A stretch of 64,000 bases of DNA. It comes from Owenia fusiformis (lineage: Eukaryota; Annelida; Polychaeta; Sabellida; Oweniidae). Numbering within the stretch: the first letter of the stretch is position 1; each line of letters starts with the position of its first letter. The notes under the pieces were generated by a model, which worked only from the letters and a program-made list of their open reading frames with translations, made no database searches and was not told where the DNA came from. Shown here in pieces: positions 1 to 22,878 of this stretch. A program made the translations under genes and the position numbers. The stretch lies in assembly GCA_903813345.2 (NCBI GenBank), contig CAIIXF020000001.1:10019598-10083597 (forward strand), read 5' to 3'.

Positions 1-866
1 ATATTTTTTCAACAGGCGTTTGGCAATTTCAGCAGGCTGGATTCTTTTCAATAATTCGCCGCTCATGTTCTACTTCGCTCGTGTTCTACTTCGCTCGCGC
101 TCTACTTCTACTGACTCGATTTTTATACATCAGGGCTCTCACCAGAAAAAAATTAGGGTGTGGTGCTTGATACTGCGAATACGCCATCCGAAGCATGAGT
201 GAAGCGAAATTGCGAGTGGAGCGAGCCTAAGCTACTAAAAATATTTTGTAACTATATTCACTTGCAAAAGTTATTAATTCATGCATAATTTGTGCACGAT
301 ATTAGAAATATGCATTATACCTTCTTCCATTGAATCACTGCAAACGTTTCTGATTCTGAATTATAACCTGCTGGATTGACAGGCCATACTTTTTGACTTC
401 CTGTTAATTATTTTTGTGCAGAAGCGGTACCTCACGTTCAATACAAATATGGCTGTCAGGTAGAAGAAATTTGTTGATAAATCATGATTTACACGATACT
501 AGCGTGAATTTTCAACAATTTAGGCTGTGGTTACTACAGTTTAGACTGTGGTTACTACCTTCTATGGTGGATAGGTTGTGGCGGCACTCAATTAGAGTGT
601 GGCGCCCCGCTCCATTAAATATACGCTCGCTTATTTTATTCTTTTATCAACAGACGCTTTCTTGGATATGTGGCTTTAGTGATTGGAGTTGAAGCTAACA
701 ACAGTACGCATCATTTGAGGTATGACATGTGATATTTATTGAAAAACTGACTCCAAAATCAAGGAAAAATAAACTTTCCCAAGATCGCGTGTCTTGTCCT
801 TGAATATATTTATTGAGCCTAGACACAGAGGAGATAATCTGGCAGAGGTCCGTGGGGGCACATAGC
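1..866. other. intergenic, no gene seen
   Basis: No open frame here resembles a protein family. Bases 60-230 hold several short CTTCGCTCG / GAGCGAAG type words like those in the loops of the fold-back repeats at 45-52 kb, so this may be a decayed member of that group. The stretch 520-560 has a short direct repeat of TTTAGRCTGTGGTTACTAC. Nothing else could be supported. Confidence 0.5.
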
Positions 867-1700
867 CACGCCCGGTGATCGTAGAATTGGGACGGAGGGG
901 GGGAGCAGGCAATTTCTGGTAGAACTTTCAACAAATCTGGAAGATTTATTTTTTAAAGAAGAAGTTTACTATTGAATTGCTAAATAAATAGGCTCACGGT
1001 ATTGTAAAATATGTTAGGTATTCTAGGATTTTTTTTCAACCGATACTCTTTTAGGGTATAAGATCTATTAAAAAAGGCGCAACGCACCAACGTGCAAAAG
1101 TCAATGTTGTTGCTATAAATGAAGCAAGAATGGTGTACATGACCTGTAATAAATACTTGTAAGTGACATTATCGTCACAAAATTAATGTTATTGCTGACT
1201 TTGTAAAATAAGTTTCCATAGGTGAAATAAAAAAATAATCGAAAATAATTTTGGGACGGAGGGGGGGAGCAATATGTATTAAGGCATGATACATATTGCT
1301 CCCCCCCTCCGTCCCAAAATTATTTTCGATTATTTTTTATTTCACCTATGGAAACTTATTTTACAAAGTCAGCAATAACATTAATTTTGTGACGATAATG
1401 TCACTTACAAGTATTTATTACAGGTCATGTACACCATTGTTGCTTCATTTATAGCAACAACATTGACTTTTGCACGTTGGTGCGTTGCGCCTTTTTTAAT
1501 AGATCTCATATCTTAGATGCCTATCGTTTCAGAAAAAATCCCAGAAGACCTAACATATTTTACCATACCGTGCGCCTATCAATTCAGCAATTCAATAGTA
1601 AACTTTTTCTTGAAAAAATAAATCTCTCAGATTTCTTGAATTTTCTTGCAGAAATTGCCTGCTCCCCCCCTCCGTCCCATTTTCACGATCACCGGGCGTG
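867..1700. repeat. 834-base long inverted repeat (fold-back element)
   Basis: The two halves are near-complete reverse complements about a centre near 1283. The outermost pairing is CACGCCCGGTGATCGT (867-882) with its complement at 1685-1700, and the centre is CAATATGTAT...ATACATATTG. Each arm of about 410 bases carries the G-run word GGGACGGAGGGGGGGAGCA at its outer and inner end, so it occurs four times. The arms differ by small substitutions. Short ORFs inside are mirror images of one another and look non-coding. It may be a fold-back transposon or an inverted duplication. A diverged relative of one arm lies at 29225-29425, which shows it is a dispersed repeat. Confidence 0.85.
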
Positions 1701-1960
1701 ATAGCGAACGCTCCTGCTTGACATTTGACATCTTTCAGATCTCCCTGAATTTTAAATGAGCGCGGGTTTTTGCTAAATTCTATAATGATCCATAATGCGA
1801 TGCACAACGCACAAAACTGACTGACAATCAGTAGGAACTTATAAAATAAATCAATTGTTACTTAGACTATGTAAAAAGTTAAAAGTGAAGTTTTGGTTTT
1901 GCAGGAAAAGGACAAATAATGTATAAAATTTTACCTTCTTTTGTCGGACAAGAAGCAGAA

Positions 1961-1993
1961 ATCACGTGATTTAATCCCTTACGTTGATTGGCT
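1961..1993 (+). promoter_or_regulatory. SELENOO upstream E-box and inverted CCAAT box
   Basis: A palindromic ATCACGTGAT (1961-1970), an E-box core of the USF/MITF/TFE type, is followed by GATTGGCT (1986-1993), an inverted CCAAT box. They lie 250-280 bases upstream of the SELENOO start codon, where a proximal promoter would be expected. Role inferred from position and motif only. Confidence 0.35.
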
Positions 1994-2240
1994 GAAAATT
2001 AGGCGGACAAATTTGAAAAATAGTTTCCGATCGGTATTTCATCGGTGAATCAGATCATTAGAACTATTTTACAGCTTTTAATTAACGGTTGGATTTGAAA
2101 ATATAAAAGTACCGATGTATCGATGGTTCTAATTTCAGTTATTGTGAAAAAATGAAATACTAAAATATCCCGAGAAAAAAATTTAGCTCAGTAAATAAGA
2201 AAACCCGGATGTTGCAGAAGAACTTACGAAATTTTTTTGA

Positions 2241-13188
<10,948 letters not shown>

Positions 13189-13599
13189 ACCTTCCTCTGA
13201 ACATGGGCCTAGTGTAACGTATGACATCTTATGAGGACTTTTCAATATGAATTTGCACTATTGCAATCAGTATACTTGGGAAGGTTTTCCTTGTTTGATA
13301 CTATCTAAACAGTACTTGAACTATATATAGCTGTACATTCTTACGTTGCAAAGTTTACACTAAGCGCACAAGCTGACTGGTTGCAGTCCATATACAGTAT
13401 TTTATATATTTCATACATGGATTTTATTAATATAATTATGGAACATATGTATGTATAGCTATATACAGTATAGTACAACATTACATAAAGTATGCAAAGA
13501 GCTACAATGTGATAAAGAGACATACCCAGGCCAAAAAGAGGGAGTTTATAATTTCAGAGATTGAAAGTCTAGATGTAACATATTTCATGTTATATCTGT

Positions 13600-13640
13600 A
13601 TGACGACTTTTTTCAAAACCTTCTGGTGAAATTAGTCTGA
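13600..13640 (+). promoter_or_regulatory. SECIS element in the SELENOO 3' UTR
   Basis: The sequence has the eukaryotic SECIS layout. ATGA (13600-13603) faces TGA (13638-13640), the non-Watson-Crick quartet. A helix GACTTTTTTCA pairs with TGAAATTAGTC across two T-T mismatches. Unpaired adenines follow 12 bases after the quartet, and CC/GG inside the apical loop can form the small extra stem of a form 2 SECIS. The flanking TTAT (from 13590) and GTAA (13648-13651) could form the lower helix. It would recruit SECIS-binding protein for UGA recoding. Confidence 0.85.
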
Positions 13641-13946
13641 CGGGACTGTAAGTCTTTCTGAAGGATGTAGAATCATGTACATTTGTAATAGAATTGAAAT
13701 TGACATGAATATTAATAATACATGCAATATAATGTATAACTGAGCTGATATATTTCTTTTTACTGTTTAAATTAAAATCGCATAGAAAAACTTTTAATTC
13801 TAAAAAATATTTTGAACTCGAAATACAGTAGGTCTCGTGACATCCATCATTTTTCTCAAACTCATTTATCAGTGCGATGAAGGCAAGTTTTATATGATTG
13901 AATTTCATAGACAATAACTGAAAGTGTAGTCTAGTTACAAGCTTTT

Positions 13947-14450
13947 GTGACCCCCCCCCTGCTACAGTACTACAATAACCCAGATGCGAGTAGAAATAAT
14001 TTTGATTTACATCGTTAAAAATTCAAAATTCAGTCAAAGTAATATCATATTTGAAATCTACATCTAAAATTACATCTAGAAATGTGGTTTTAAAAAGTGT
14101 TAATCAACTTTGAAAAATTAATTTTCTTTGAAAATGTGACTTCTAGCTCAGGGAGATTCCCCATAGACCCCATGCTATAAAATCACTAAAAATTTTCTTT
14201 TCTTTTAGTGGACAGATAATATTTTGCTTTACTGGACATATTTTCATTAGTATAAGTATCAGACGCATGAAAATTGAGCCACTTAAGTTGATAATATTCA
14301 AGTTTAAGGGAACTTTCTTGTATACCTGCCATGTTAATTGACCCGAATCAGCCATCTGGTGGTGAAACTGGTAACTACCTACTCGCATTTGGGTAATTGT
14401 GTCAGAAGGTGTATTGTCAACTAGAATGCTAGAGGGGGGGGGGGGGTCAC
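13947..14450. mobile_element. TIR element with GTGACCCCCCC ends
   Basis: The left end GTGACCCCCCCCC and right end of twelve Gs followed by TCAC are inverted repeats. The interior (AAATTCAGTCAAAGTAATAT, GTGACTTCTAGCTC, AGATTCCCCATAGA) is shared with 17428-17790. The ORFs here have no family resemblance. Non-autonomous; superfamily unclear. Confidence 0.65.
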
Positions 14451-15187
14451 GGGGTTTTGCAGCTCGACTACTGAGAGTGAATAAGGAGTGAAAACCCATT
14501 GATTAGAATGTTGCGGGGATGTTAGTTTGCATTGAATCCTAGAGCAGTTTACTTTTGGTTGGCCATCTTGAATTCTCATACCCCTTTTGGAAATGTTTTT
14601 TGTTTATTGTCATATACTTCACCCCAGATGGTGATGTTTGATGGGAGGGGGCACACAAGCTTAGCTCCAAGCCATTTCAGACTGGTACTCTCCCAGCAAC
14701 ATGGTGTTACTGCTAAAAAAGCACCATTCTTAAATGGCATGAAGCAGCCCTTATAACCCTCCCCTCAACCATCTATTATGGAGAGTAGTAGGACCACTAA
14801 CTTGGCACTAGTTACCAAGCTGACATCTTATAGGTATATTTTCAACATACAATATATTCCAATACACTATATAAATGGAAGCTATCATATTCATACACAT
14901 AAACAAGTAATATTAGTTTTGTATCTTTATGGCCCATTGATGTCTCAGAGTCAGATAAATATCTTGGATTTTGTATTGACATTGCAATTGGCATCCTATC
15001 TTTATTTGTTTCCTTGTGACAGGTTATCACAATTGTGGCTTCAGTTGACTTTGCAGATAAAGTTAAATGTGATACTTCCAAAATATTTCCATCCTGGTGT
15101 AGTTGTATACCAGGTTGTATACCACCAAGAGATAAGACAATTTGCCCGAAAGTTCTTTCAAAATCATGCTTTTCACCATTCTGAGCA

Positions 15188-17319
15188 CTTAAAGGCCCCA
15201 TGTAAAGTTTAAACCACTTTGGCTTATATTGTAGTCTTAACCAATGTTATCAAAGTGTGATATGTGAAACTTTTTTTTTAAATTTAAAAAAGTGGTTTTT
15301 GATAGACTTTTTGTTCCAAATTTGTGAATTTATTTCAAACCAACTTTTAGAAGTCACTCATACCTTCTAATTAGCCACAATTCATACCAATGCATAGCAT
15401 TCATCCTCACATGTTTTTTGCCGAAAAAATTAAGTAAATCGGTTCATAAATAAGCGAGAAATGAACTTATCAGTGCATGAAAATGGTTCTGAGAAAAATG
15501 CATAAACCAATGGTACAATGATATCTAAAACATAATTTATTCTTCCTTTAAATCTAGTTAGACAATCAACATTGGTTTTTATCCCATCGAACGAAGTTCG
15601 GAGGGATATAGGGAACGCCTCCGTCCGTCCGTACGTACGTCCGTACGTCCGTCCGTCCGTCCGTCCGTCTGTCCGTCCGTCCGGGCAATAACTCAAATAC
15701 CGTTGGCCCGATTTTGTTCATATTTCGTACACATATACCCTATTGGGGTAGAAGTTCTGCTCGAAAGCCGATTTTCAAAATGGCCGCTCATTTCAAAATG
15801 GCGGCCATTTTAGTGACGATTTTACAGTAATTTAGGTGCAATATGTAAAACTGTAATAGCAATATGTTTTAAATGTAAAAAAAATTATAAAGGACATTAA
15901 TAATGCTACAAATGTAGATATTAAAAAGCACATGGCAGCCATCTTGAAAAATGGCGGCCTTTACTCGTCATTTTACGATTTTTGCTGTAACTCTAAAAAT
16001 AGTGGAGTGATTTTGTTCATATTTGGTGTGTGAATACTATAAGCATTGCACACTGTCTAATGACACTTTTGGTAGAAGGCGGCCATTTTGAAAAATGGCC
16101 GCCATTTTAACATATTTTACTATAACTCGAAAAGTAATGGAGCGATTTTGTTCATATTTGGTATGTGAATACTATAAGCATGGCACACTGTCCTATGACA
16201 CTTTTGGTAGAAGGCGGCCATTTTGAAAAATGGCCGCCATTTTAATGTATTTTACTATAACTCGAAAAGTAGTGGAGCGATTTTGATCATATTTGGTATG
16301 TGAATACTATAAGCATGGCACACTGTCCTATGACACTTTTGGTAGAAGGCGGCCATTTTGAAAACAATTTTGAAAAATGGCCGCCATTTTAACGTATTTT
16401 ACTAATACTTGAAAAGTAGTGGAGCGATTTTGTTCATATTTGGTATGTGAATACTATAAGCATGGAACACCGTCTATTTCTAATGACGCTTTTGGTAGAA
16501 GGTGGCCATTTTGAAAAATGGCCACCATTTTAACGTATTTTACTATAACTCGAAAAGTAGTGGAGCGATTTTGTTCATATTTGATATGTGAATACTTTAA
16601 GCATGGCACATTGTCTAATAAAACTTTGGGGAGTAGTCGGCCATTTTGAAAAATGGCCACCATTTTTACATGTGTTATTTTACAAGTACGTGTGCGATTT
16701 TTCAAAAATTTTTAGAGGTGGCTACTTAAAAGCATATTATTTCTTCTGATGACAACTTGGCTAGTGAGCAACCATTTTGAAAATGGTGGCCTTTCTGGTG
16801 TGTTGTTTTATGATATTTGCGCTTCGTTTGTAAAAATGCCAGCCATTTCTGTTCGATGGGATTCGCTACGCTTTGGCGTTGCCGTTGTTTTATAAAAGTC
16901 TAACATATTTAGAAAAGATTGACATCGAAAAATTTTTTTAAAATTTTTTTCAAAAAGTTTTTGTTACCTTAGTGACATCACTAATGTTTCAAAATATTTT
17001 TGATATGTTAAAACATTGAAGTGGCCCATTAAATATGGCATTTTATTATTGAAATAGTGTGTCCTTTGTTCAACCTTTGTATTGGTGTTAAAAAGATAAT
17101 CTTTTTTGAAATGCATTAAGAAATATTTGATGATTAAGAAATTTCAACTTTTTTTGAAAAATGGCGGGAAATTTGAATATTTGAGAAATGAAATGCTCAC
17201 AACTTTTTTTTCAAAATATTTTTTTTGTTCAAAAATCTCTAAAATCACTTTTTAAGTCCTGACAAATAGTAAACGAATGATAAAAAAATATTTTCAAACT
17301 TTAGACGGGGACTTTAAAG
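15188..17319. mobile_element. TIR element split by a composite element
   Basis: The left end CTTAAAGGCCCCATGTAAAG pairs with the right end ACTTTAGACGGGGACTTTAA as imperfect inverted repeats. The outer element is made of 15188-15580 and about 16887-17319; the composite at 15581-16886 lies between them. The interior flanks contain poly-T/A-rich text and no coding frame. Confidence 0.6.
15581..16886. repeat. ATCCCATCGAAC / (GTCC)n composite element, copy 1
   Basis: It opens with ATCCCATCGAACGAAGTTCG, then CCTCCGTCCGTCCGTACGTA and further GTCC runs, and closes with GTTCGATGGGAT then TCGCTACGCTTTGGCGTTGCC. The first and last 12 bases are inverted repeats. Inside, a unit of about 130-150 bases recurs at least five times (marker GTGGAGCGATTTTGTTCATA near 16003, 16134, 16269, 16418, 16557). 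Each unit carries the near-palindrome of AAAATGGCGGCCATTTT type. Another full copy is at 34747-35883 and a truncated one at 24956-25320. Confidence 0.85.
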
Positions 17320-17427
17320 TTATTTTGGGACAAAATTTTCAAATATGAACAGGTGAATCCCCCCCTGGAATTTTATGAAAAGCGAACCACTTGGCAAAAG
17401 TCGGCTAGAGGCCTATAAGTTGCAAAA

Positions 17428-17790
17428 GTCAATAGACTAGATGCAAGTATAAATAATCTTGATTTATGTTATTAAATATTCAGAATTCAGTCAAAGTGAT
17501 GTCATATTTTAAATCTACATGTAAAAGTACGTCTAAAAATATGGTTCTGAAAATTGTTGATCAACTTTGAAAATTTAATTTTTTTTTTTAAATGTGACTT
17601 CTAGTTCGGGAAGATTCCCCATAGATCCCATGTTATAAAAATTGGAATACATTTTCTTGTATTGGACAGATAGCATTTTCGGACATATTTTGATTTGCAT
17701 AACCATGAGATACATATGGGTGACATGAAAATTGAACCACTAAAACAGATGAATATTTAAGTTAAATGGAACTTTCTACAATTCCCGCCA
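17428..17790. repeat. Partial copy of the GTGACCCCC element interior
   Basis: Homologous through its length to about 13985-14345. Shared words include AGATGCRAGTARAAATAATY, CAGAATTCAGTCAAAGTGAT and GTGACTTCTAGTTCGG. The G/C-run ends are not preserved. Confidence 0.6.
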
Positions 17791-18909
17791 TGCTATCTGA
17801 CCTGAACGAGCTAACATAACCGAAAAATGTACATAATATTCCTTTTCTGTGAAAATATTTTGACATCTTACTGTTGGCCACTATTAAAATAAAAAAAGTC
17901 AATTTGGCCATGTATTCCCGGGTAGTCACCATGCAGCCATAAGATAATTTTCTACTGAACGAAAATAATATTTAACTTTACCGCCGCTTGATTCTTCATT
18001 GCCATAAGCTTCCGACACAGAATATAATTTACAACATTTTTATCGCAATTTATTACATCTTATCTACTTAATCAAAAATAATAGTGTAGACTCCTTAAAT
18101 TTGCTATAGAGTTTCTGTGTATATTCACGGCTCTCTTGTTTTAATTGGAATAAAAAAACAAATAGTTCTAGGGCGTAATAATCTGTCAATTCCACGTGCG
18201 GCCATTGAAATCCAGGTCGAAGGTAACTATGTCTCTTCATGTTATTCGTATATAATTCACATACTGATTTACTGTGTCAATTATTCCATCTCTTGCACAC
18301 TGCTAAGTTACTTCAGCCTTTCTTTGATTTTCAATTGCGAGGAATACTGTCACCGTTTACCTAGGAAAACAAAATCTCGTGTCGAGCTCAAAATTTCGAA
18401 GCCAGATCTGAGGCTCAGCTGTTGCAGGTTTATTTACTCAATCTCAAGATAATGATTCAGAATAAGAGGTACATAGGAAACAGGTTATCTGAAAAAAGGA
18501 TAGATATTATCTCTTCTTAGAGAAGGACTGTTAGAGAGGTAATGGACTACACTGGCTGAAATGGCTCTGAAATGACAATTGCATCAGGGTGCATTTTTTA
18601 CCTGATTAGATCTAGTTTAGTCATATAAATCTGACCCTCGTATGATGTTATTTGTTGTTATTTTTTCTGATTTGGATATTTATTTTTTCTTATTTTCTTG
18701 CATACAAGGGTCATACACACTCCGCGCATCTAAATTGCGGGAAATGCTTTCCTGGCCTGTCTACCCAACCAAATTCACTCAAATGATAAATAAATGTCTT
18801 TGCTTCAACTATAAAGTATTTAATCTTACCTTAGACACGTAAAACGCTTGGTAATTGAAGAAATATAAGCATGCCGCTTGAATTTTAAAAATTTTTCATT
18901 TTGCCATGC
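17791..18909. other. intergenic, no gene seen
   Basis: Contains a 111-codon open frame (18117-18452) that resembles nothing recognised and has ordinary AT-rich composition. Not called as a gene. No repeat ends stand out. Confidence 0.4.
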
Positions 18910-19240
18910 CAAGGTCACTTCCGGGTTAATCTGAGTCTAGATGTAAAACTATATCAAACGAAATCATAAGTACTTGTTACACGAAGATTCAGTTGAAAGG
19001 GAAGCAGTGTCGTTAAGAAGGGAAGTTATTTGGAAAAGTTATTGTTTCAAAATGATAAAAGTAATAAGTATAAGAGAACGGCTTTGGAATCGATGTCTGT
19101 GTAATAAATAATTATGATTCCGTTTCAATACATGTTTTACATTTAGACTACCGGAAACAGCATTCAGCAACATGGCGGGCGATAATGAAAATATAATTCA
19201 ATTGATCATATTTCGTCAATTATCAAGCGTTTTACATGTC
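18910..19240 (+). promoter_or_regulatory. Promoter-like site with ETS motifs and ATGGCGGGC start
   Basis: TCACTTCCGGG (near 18913) and CTACCGGAAACAG (near 19149) are ETS-type sites in both orientations. Then comes AACATGGCGGGCGATAATG (19170), a good start context that overlaps a YY1-like word. The frame from that ATG runs only 23 codons to a stop and is followed by AAGGTAAGA, a strong donor. It could be the first exon or leader of an unrecognised gene; no downstream exon was identified. Confidence 0.25.
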
Positions 19241-19666
19241 TAAGGTAAGATTTAACACTTTAATGTTGGAACTAAATAATTACTCGATAATTTGTGTGAC
19301 TTTGGTTAGTATGGTAACTATGGTTACCGAGACAGGCCAGAAAAGCGTTTACCGCAATTTGTTCCATATAATATCTACGACGGTGTATGCAAAGAAAATG
19401 ATAAAAAATAAATATCCAAATAAGAACAAGGAATATCGAAGAACAGCATACAACGGTCGGATTTATATGACTAATCTAGTTCAACGTCGTTAAACTCAAT
19501 AACGGCAGCGTTTTCAATAGGGACTATGAAAAGTGAGTCCCGGGGACCCAGTGTTATAAAAATTTGGGGTCCCTCCCAAAAAAAGTGGGTCCCAATTGAA
19601 AAAAAGAGAAACACTTAATACACATGTATTCTTTATGTTGCTTAATCATGTTTTTATTGCATGTAT

Positions 19667-19915
19667 TTAGACCCTGGGGTCAGATTGTACAAGTGTCAAT
19701 GATGAAGAAGTAACGTTTATACACAAGGCGTTACAGAATGTCACATCCAAGGCCATTTGAAAGTCTTTGCACCCATTTGGGCTGGTGAAAATGTTCCTCT
19801 TTCCAGCCCTGATGCATAAACTGCACCGCATTCCTTGGCCTGCAACATACTGCAGCCAGGGGTATGTGTTTTCCCATTCTGGGAGGTACCTCTTAACTTT
19901 AGGAGGGCGTGGCAT
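19667..19915 (-). pseudogene. Fragment of a KIAA1586/ZNF862-like zinc-finger protein
   Basis: On the minus strand the frame opens M-P-R-P-P-K-V-K and continues with EWENTYPWLQY, then MRCSLCIRAGKRNIFTS and GCKDFQ. This is the Trp-Leu...Cys-x2-Cys...Asn-x-Phe-x6-Cys-x2-Phe pattern of the TTF-like zinc finger that begins KIAA1586/ZNF862-type, hAT-derived proteins, which are often multicopy in invertebrates. After DFQ the family's Thr-Leu-x-x-His part is absent and the frame decays. The downstream transposase-like domain is missing. Best read as a relic, though a short exon cannot be excluded. Confidence 0.45.
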
Positions 19916-21902
19916 GATAATACCCTTTACCTCGTGACTTTATGATTCAATTAATAATACTCAGATTCTATCCTAAAATTAAAAATTATTTGCAAAAACA
20001 TTAATTATATAGACCCAATTGACCCAATTCATGCAAGCGAAGCGAACTCTAAAGACATGAAAGAGGGGCCTGAGCCTCCCCACAGAAATTTTCTATATTT
20101 ATACCTTCAAAATTGAGCAATCTAAGCATTTCCAGGAAGTCTTTCAACAGCTTGCCTTGATGCATTTCTAAATTTCAATTTTAATATTCTCACATTTTGT
20201 ATATCCTAAATAATCATCATATTTAATCCCATGTCGAATTCTAAACCCCAGTCAATGCAATTCAATGTAATCATAGCTGTATATCTGAATATAGATGGCA
20301 CGTGTGTAGACTGATTTCTCTAAGCAAAAAACTAACTATAAAATCCAAAAGATGGCAGTGTTTATATCACTTCTCACATTGAAATCTTTTTGCAAAGCCG
20401 GCCACATTTTGACCAAAATGTACCGGTTTTATCATATTGTTTCAGCAAAATAAGTATTATTAAGGTAAGTTATACTATATTTTTTAAGTTCAAGTTGTAT
20501 AAGCTTGATTTATTGGGTTAAACTTGGAGGAAATGCCGTTTGACCTAAAATAATTTACTTTCTATTTTTTTCATTCGACAATTTTATTTCTGATATGTTT
20601 TCGCCAATTAGGGACGTTTTTCATAACATTTGTTTGCAACCTATGGTGAGTAATGCGTCCCAAGAACGCACCAACAATTTTTTTCTGCGTCCATGACTAT
20701 TTATTTACGTCCTCATAATGGGAGGACGGCGTTGTTAAAAACCCAGATAACGGCGTTCTTTATTATTAGGAATTTTCTTGGGGCCATTATTGAGTTTAAC
20801 CTCCTTACTATTCTTTCCTTTGATGCAAGTTCTAAATCCATCGAAACCATTTTTCCGCGATAACGTGCAACTGATACTTGACAATACTATAAAAACACAT
20901 AACATCAAGCGATTTAACACAATATTATTGTGTTAAATGTTCATTTATACGAGTAAAATGAGGCTACACTTACCAATCTCTAAAGTGACATTTTCGCATG
21001 TCCGTCATTGTGTCTGTTCGTCTGAGTGTCCCGGATCGTAAAATTAAACTACCAGCGAAACGAAATTGTTGTCAAATAGATTGATAATCATTATCGCGAT
21101 TATTCGGGATAAAAATATCAATTTTGAGGATAACATGTATCTTTGATTAATTTATATAGCGCGTATATACACGCAAAATAGTTATTAATTGCAAACCAAC
21201 TGTTCGTTAATGCAGTGCCGTGATGACGGTTAATTCCTGAAACGATTTGCAATTTCTATGTTACCGAAACTGACCGACATTTTCGTCATATTCCAAACCT
21301 GTCTCCAATATTTTCGTAATTATGCATCAATAGGGTCTAAGGGGGATACGGGACGGGGTGTATGTGTTTATAAGGTATGTATGCATGCTTGAATCACATT
21401 CTTTGTGTAATATTGCCATGTTTTCAGGGTTCAGTTAGTTCCGCTTGTCGAAACCTGCTGAACGATTAAATTAACGCATCAAAGGCAAAATGGTCATGGA
21501 GGTTAGACCTAGTCGGGCCATAACACATGTCAGATAAGAAACGAGGCCCGGGCTAGGTCTAATGTTGTTGGACTAGATTAGATCTAGATACCAATGGTTC
21601 TGGAAAGAGGATAGTCCTATTTAATCCAGATCATGTTTTTGTTTCACATAGCTGATGCGAAACAATCTAATCAGAGAGAAAGCGCTCCCCCCGTTGGCTC
21701 TGTGTTTCATCAGTCATCATTGTTCTATATTACTGAACACAGCTGGCTCAAAAGCCAGCTGACAAACCGTTATAAACCGTCTTGTGAAGCGGTTTTCTCC
21801 ACTTTCCAGCAGGCGCAATGGAATAAGAAAAGGTATTGAAAAAGATAATTGAATGTAACTTGCCCTTTTCATGACGCATGGGCACGCATGCACACCATTT
21901 TT
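19916..21902. other. intergenic, no gene seen
   Basis: AT-rich DNA without recognisable coding sequence or clear element ends. A 61-codon minus-strand frame at 20735-20920 starts with a hydrophobic stretch like a signal peptide but has no other support. Confidence 0.4.
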
Positions 21903-22878
21903 GGCTCACACAGTGAGCCTATGGGATTGACCAGGCGTCCGTCCGTCCGTCTGTCCGTCCGTTGGTCCGTCCGTCAACATTGGCCGCACAAATTAAAACT
22001 GCTATTCGGATTGAGTCCTATCCACATTCATTTTATGCATATCCATAATGCCTATTTGACCTATCATCGCCATTTCCCAAGTTCGCCCGGTTTCCGAGAA
22101 ATTGCGGATTTTGCCGTCAAAAAGTCAAATTTTCTGTAAATACTAGACACTTTGTTGAAGTAGAACTTTCAAATACCTTTTAGTAGTTGGTGTATATGCA
22201 ACTTATGTCCTCTGAAGATTTCAAAGCTCTTGGAATTACGATTTTTGGTGTTTACTCTATAAAATTTGAAAAAAAGTAGGACTTGGTTATTTTCAGGAAA
22301 CTTTCTCATGTATAAAGTCAATGGCAGGTTTTGTGATTGACAAGATTCTTAAAGTTTGCCTTATACTTGATCATTTCCTGCAATAAATTACATCATTAAT
22401 AGATTTAAGCATTCCCTACATATTTCTCAATATATGTCAGCATCAAATAATATTTTTACCGTTTTTGAGATATTTGACGTCAAAAAACAGTAAAAAGAAG
22501 TTATTTTTCAACTTGCTTCAATTTGACCAAATTTTTTTTTGAAAATCATCTACAAGTTACCAGGAGTTTAAATCTGACATTAGTTTTAGGATTTGACCTT
22601 TACTTGACCTTCAGTGACCTTCGAAAGGTCAAAAAAGTTGATTTTTCAAATTGATTTTTGGATGTAAATTTTGGTCAGCTTAATCACAAAAGTCCTTACT
22701 GAGCTCTGAATAAGTAAAATTTTCAAGGTCAAAGGTCATCAAACTAGGTCACACAACTATGCTATCTAAGTTTCTCAAAGTTCGAGACTACAAATCCAAA
22801 TCAATATTTTTGTTTGAAAGTCAGGATATAAATTCCTCTGAAGGTTCCAAACTGTGTGAGCATAGGACCGTGGGTCCT
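21903..22878. repeat. GGCTCACACAGTGAGCC / (GTCC)n composite element
   Basis: It begins GGCTCACACAGTGAGCC, followed by CGTCCGTCCGTCCGTCTGTC, and ends CTGTGTGAGC...GACCGTGGGTCC. Its layout matches 6285-8745: palindromic GCTCAC..GTGAGC head, GTCC run, long AT-rich body, GTGAGC tail. The body is different and has no tandem array; it contains CAAGGTCAAAGGTCA and similar TGACCTT words. Confidence 0.7.

Noticed and set aside
20735-20920. 61-codon minus frame with a signal-peptide-like start
   Set aside because: Hydrophobic start is the only support; no cysteine pattern, no splice partner, AT-rich surroundings.
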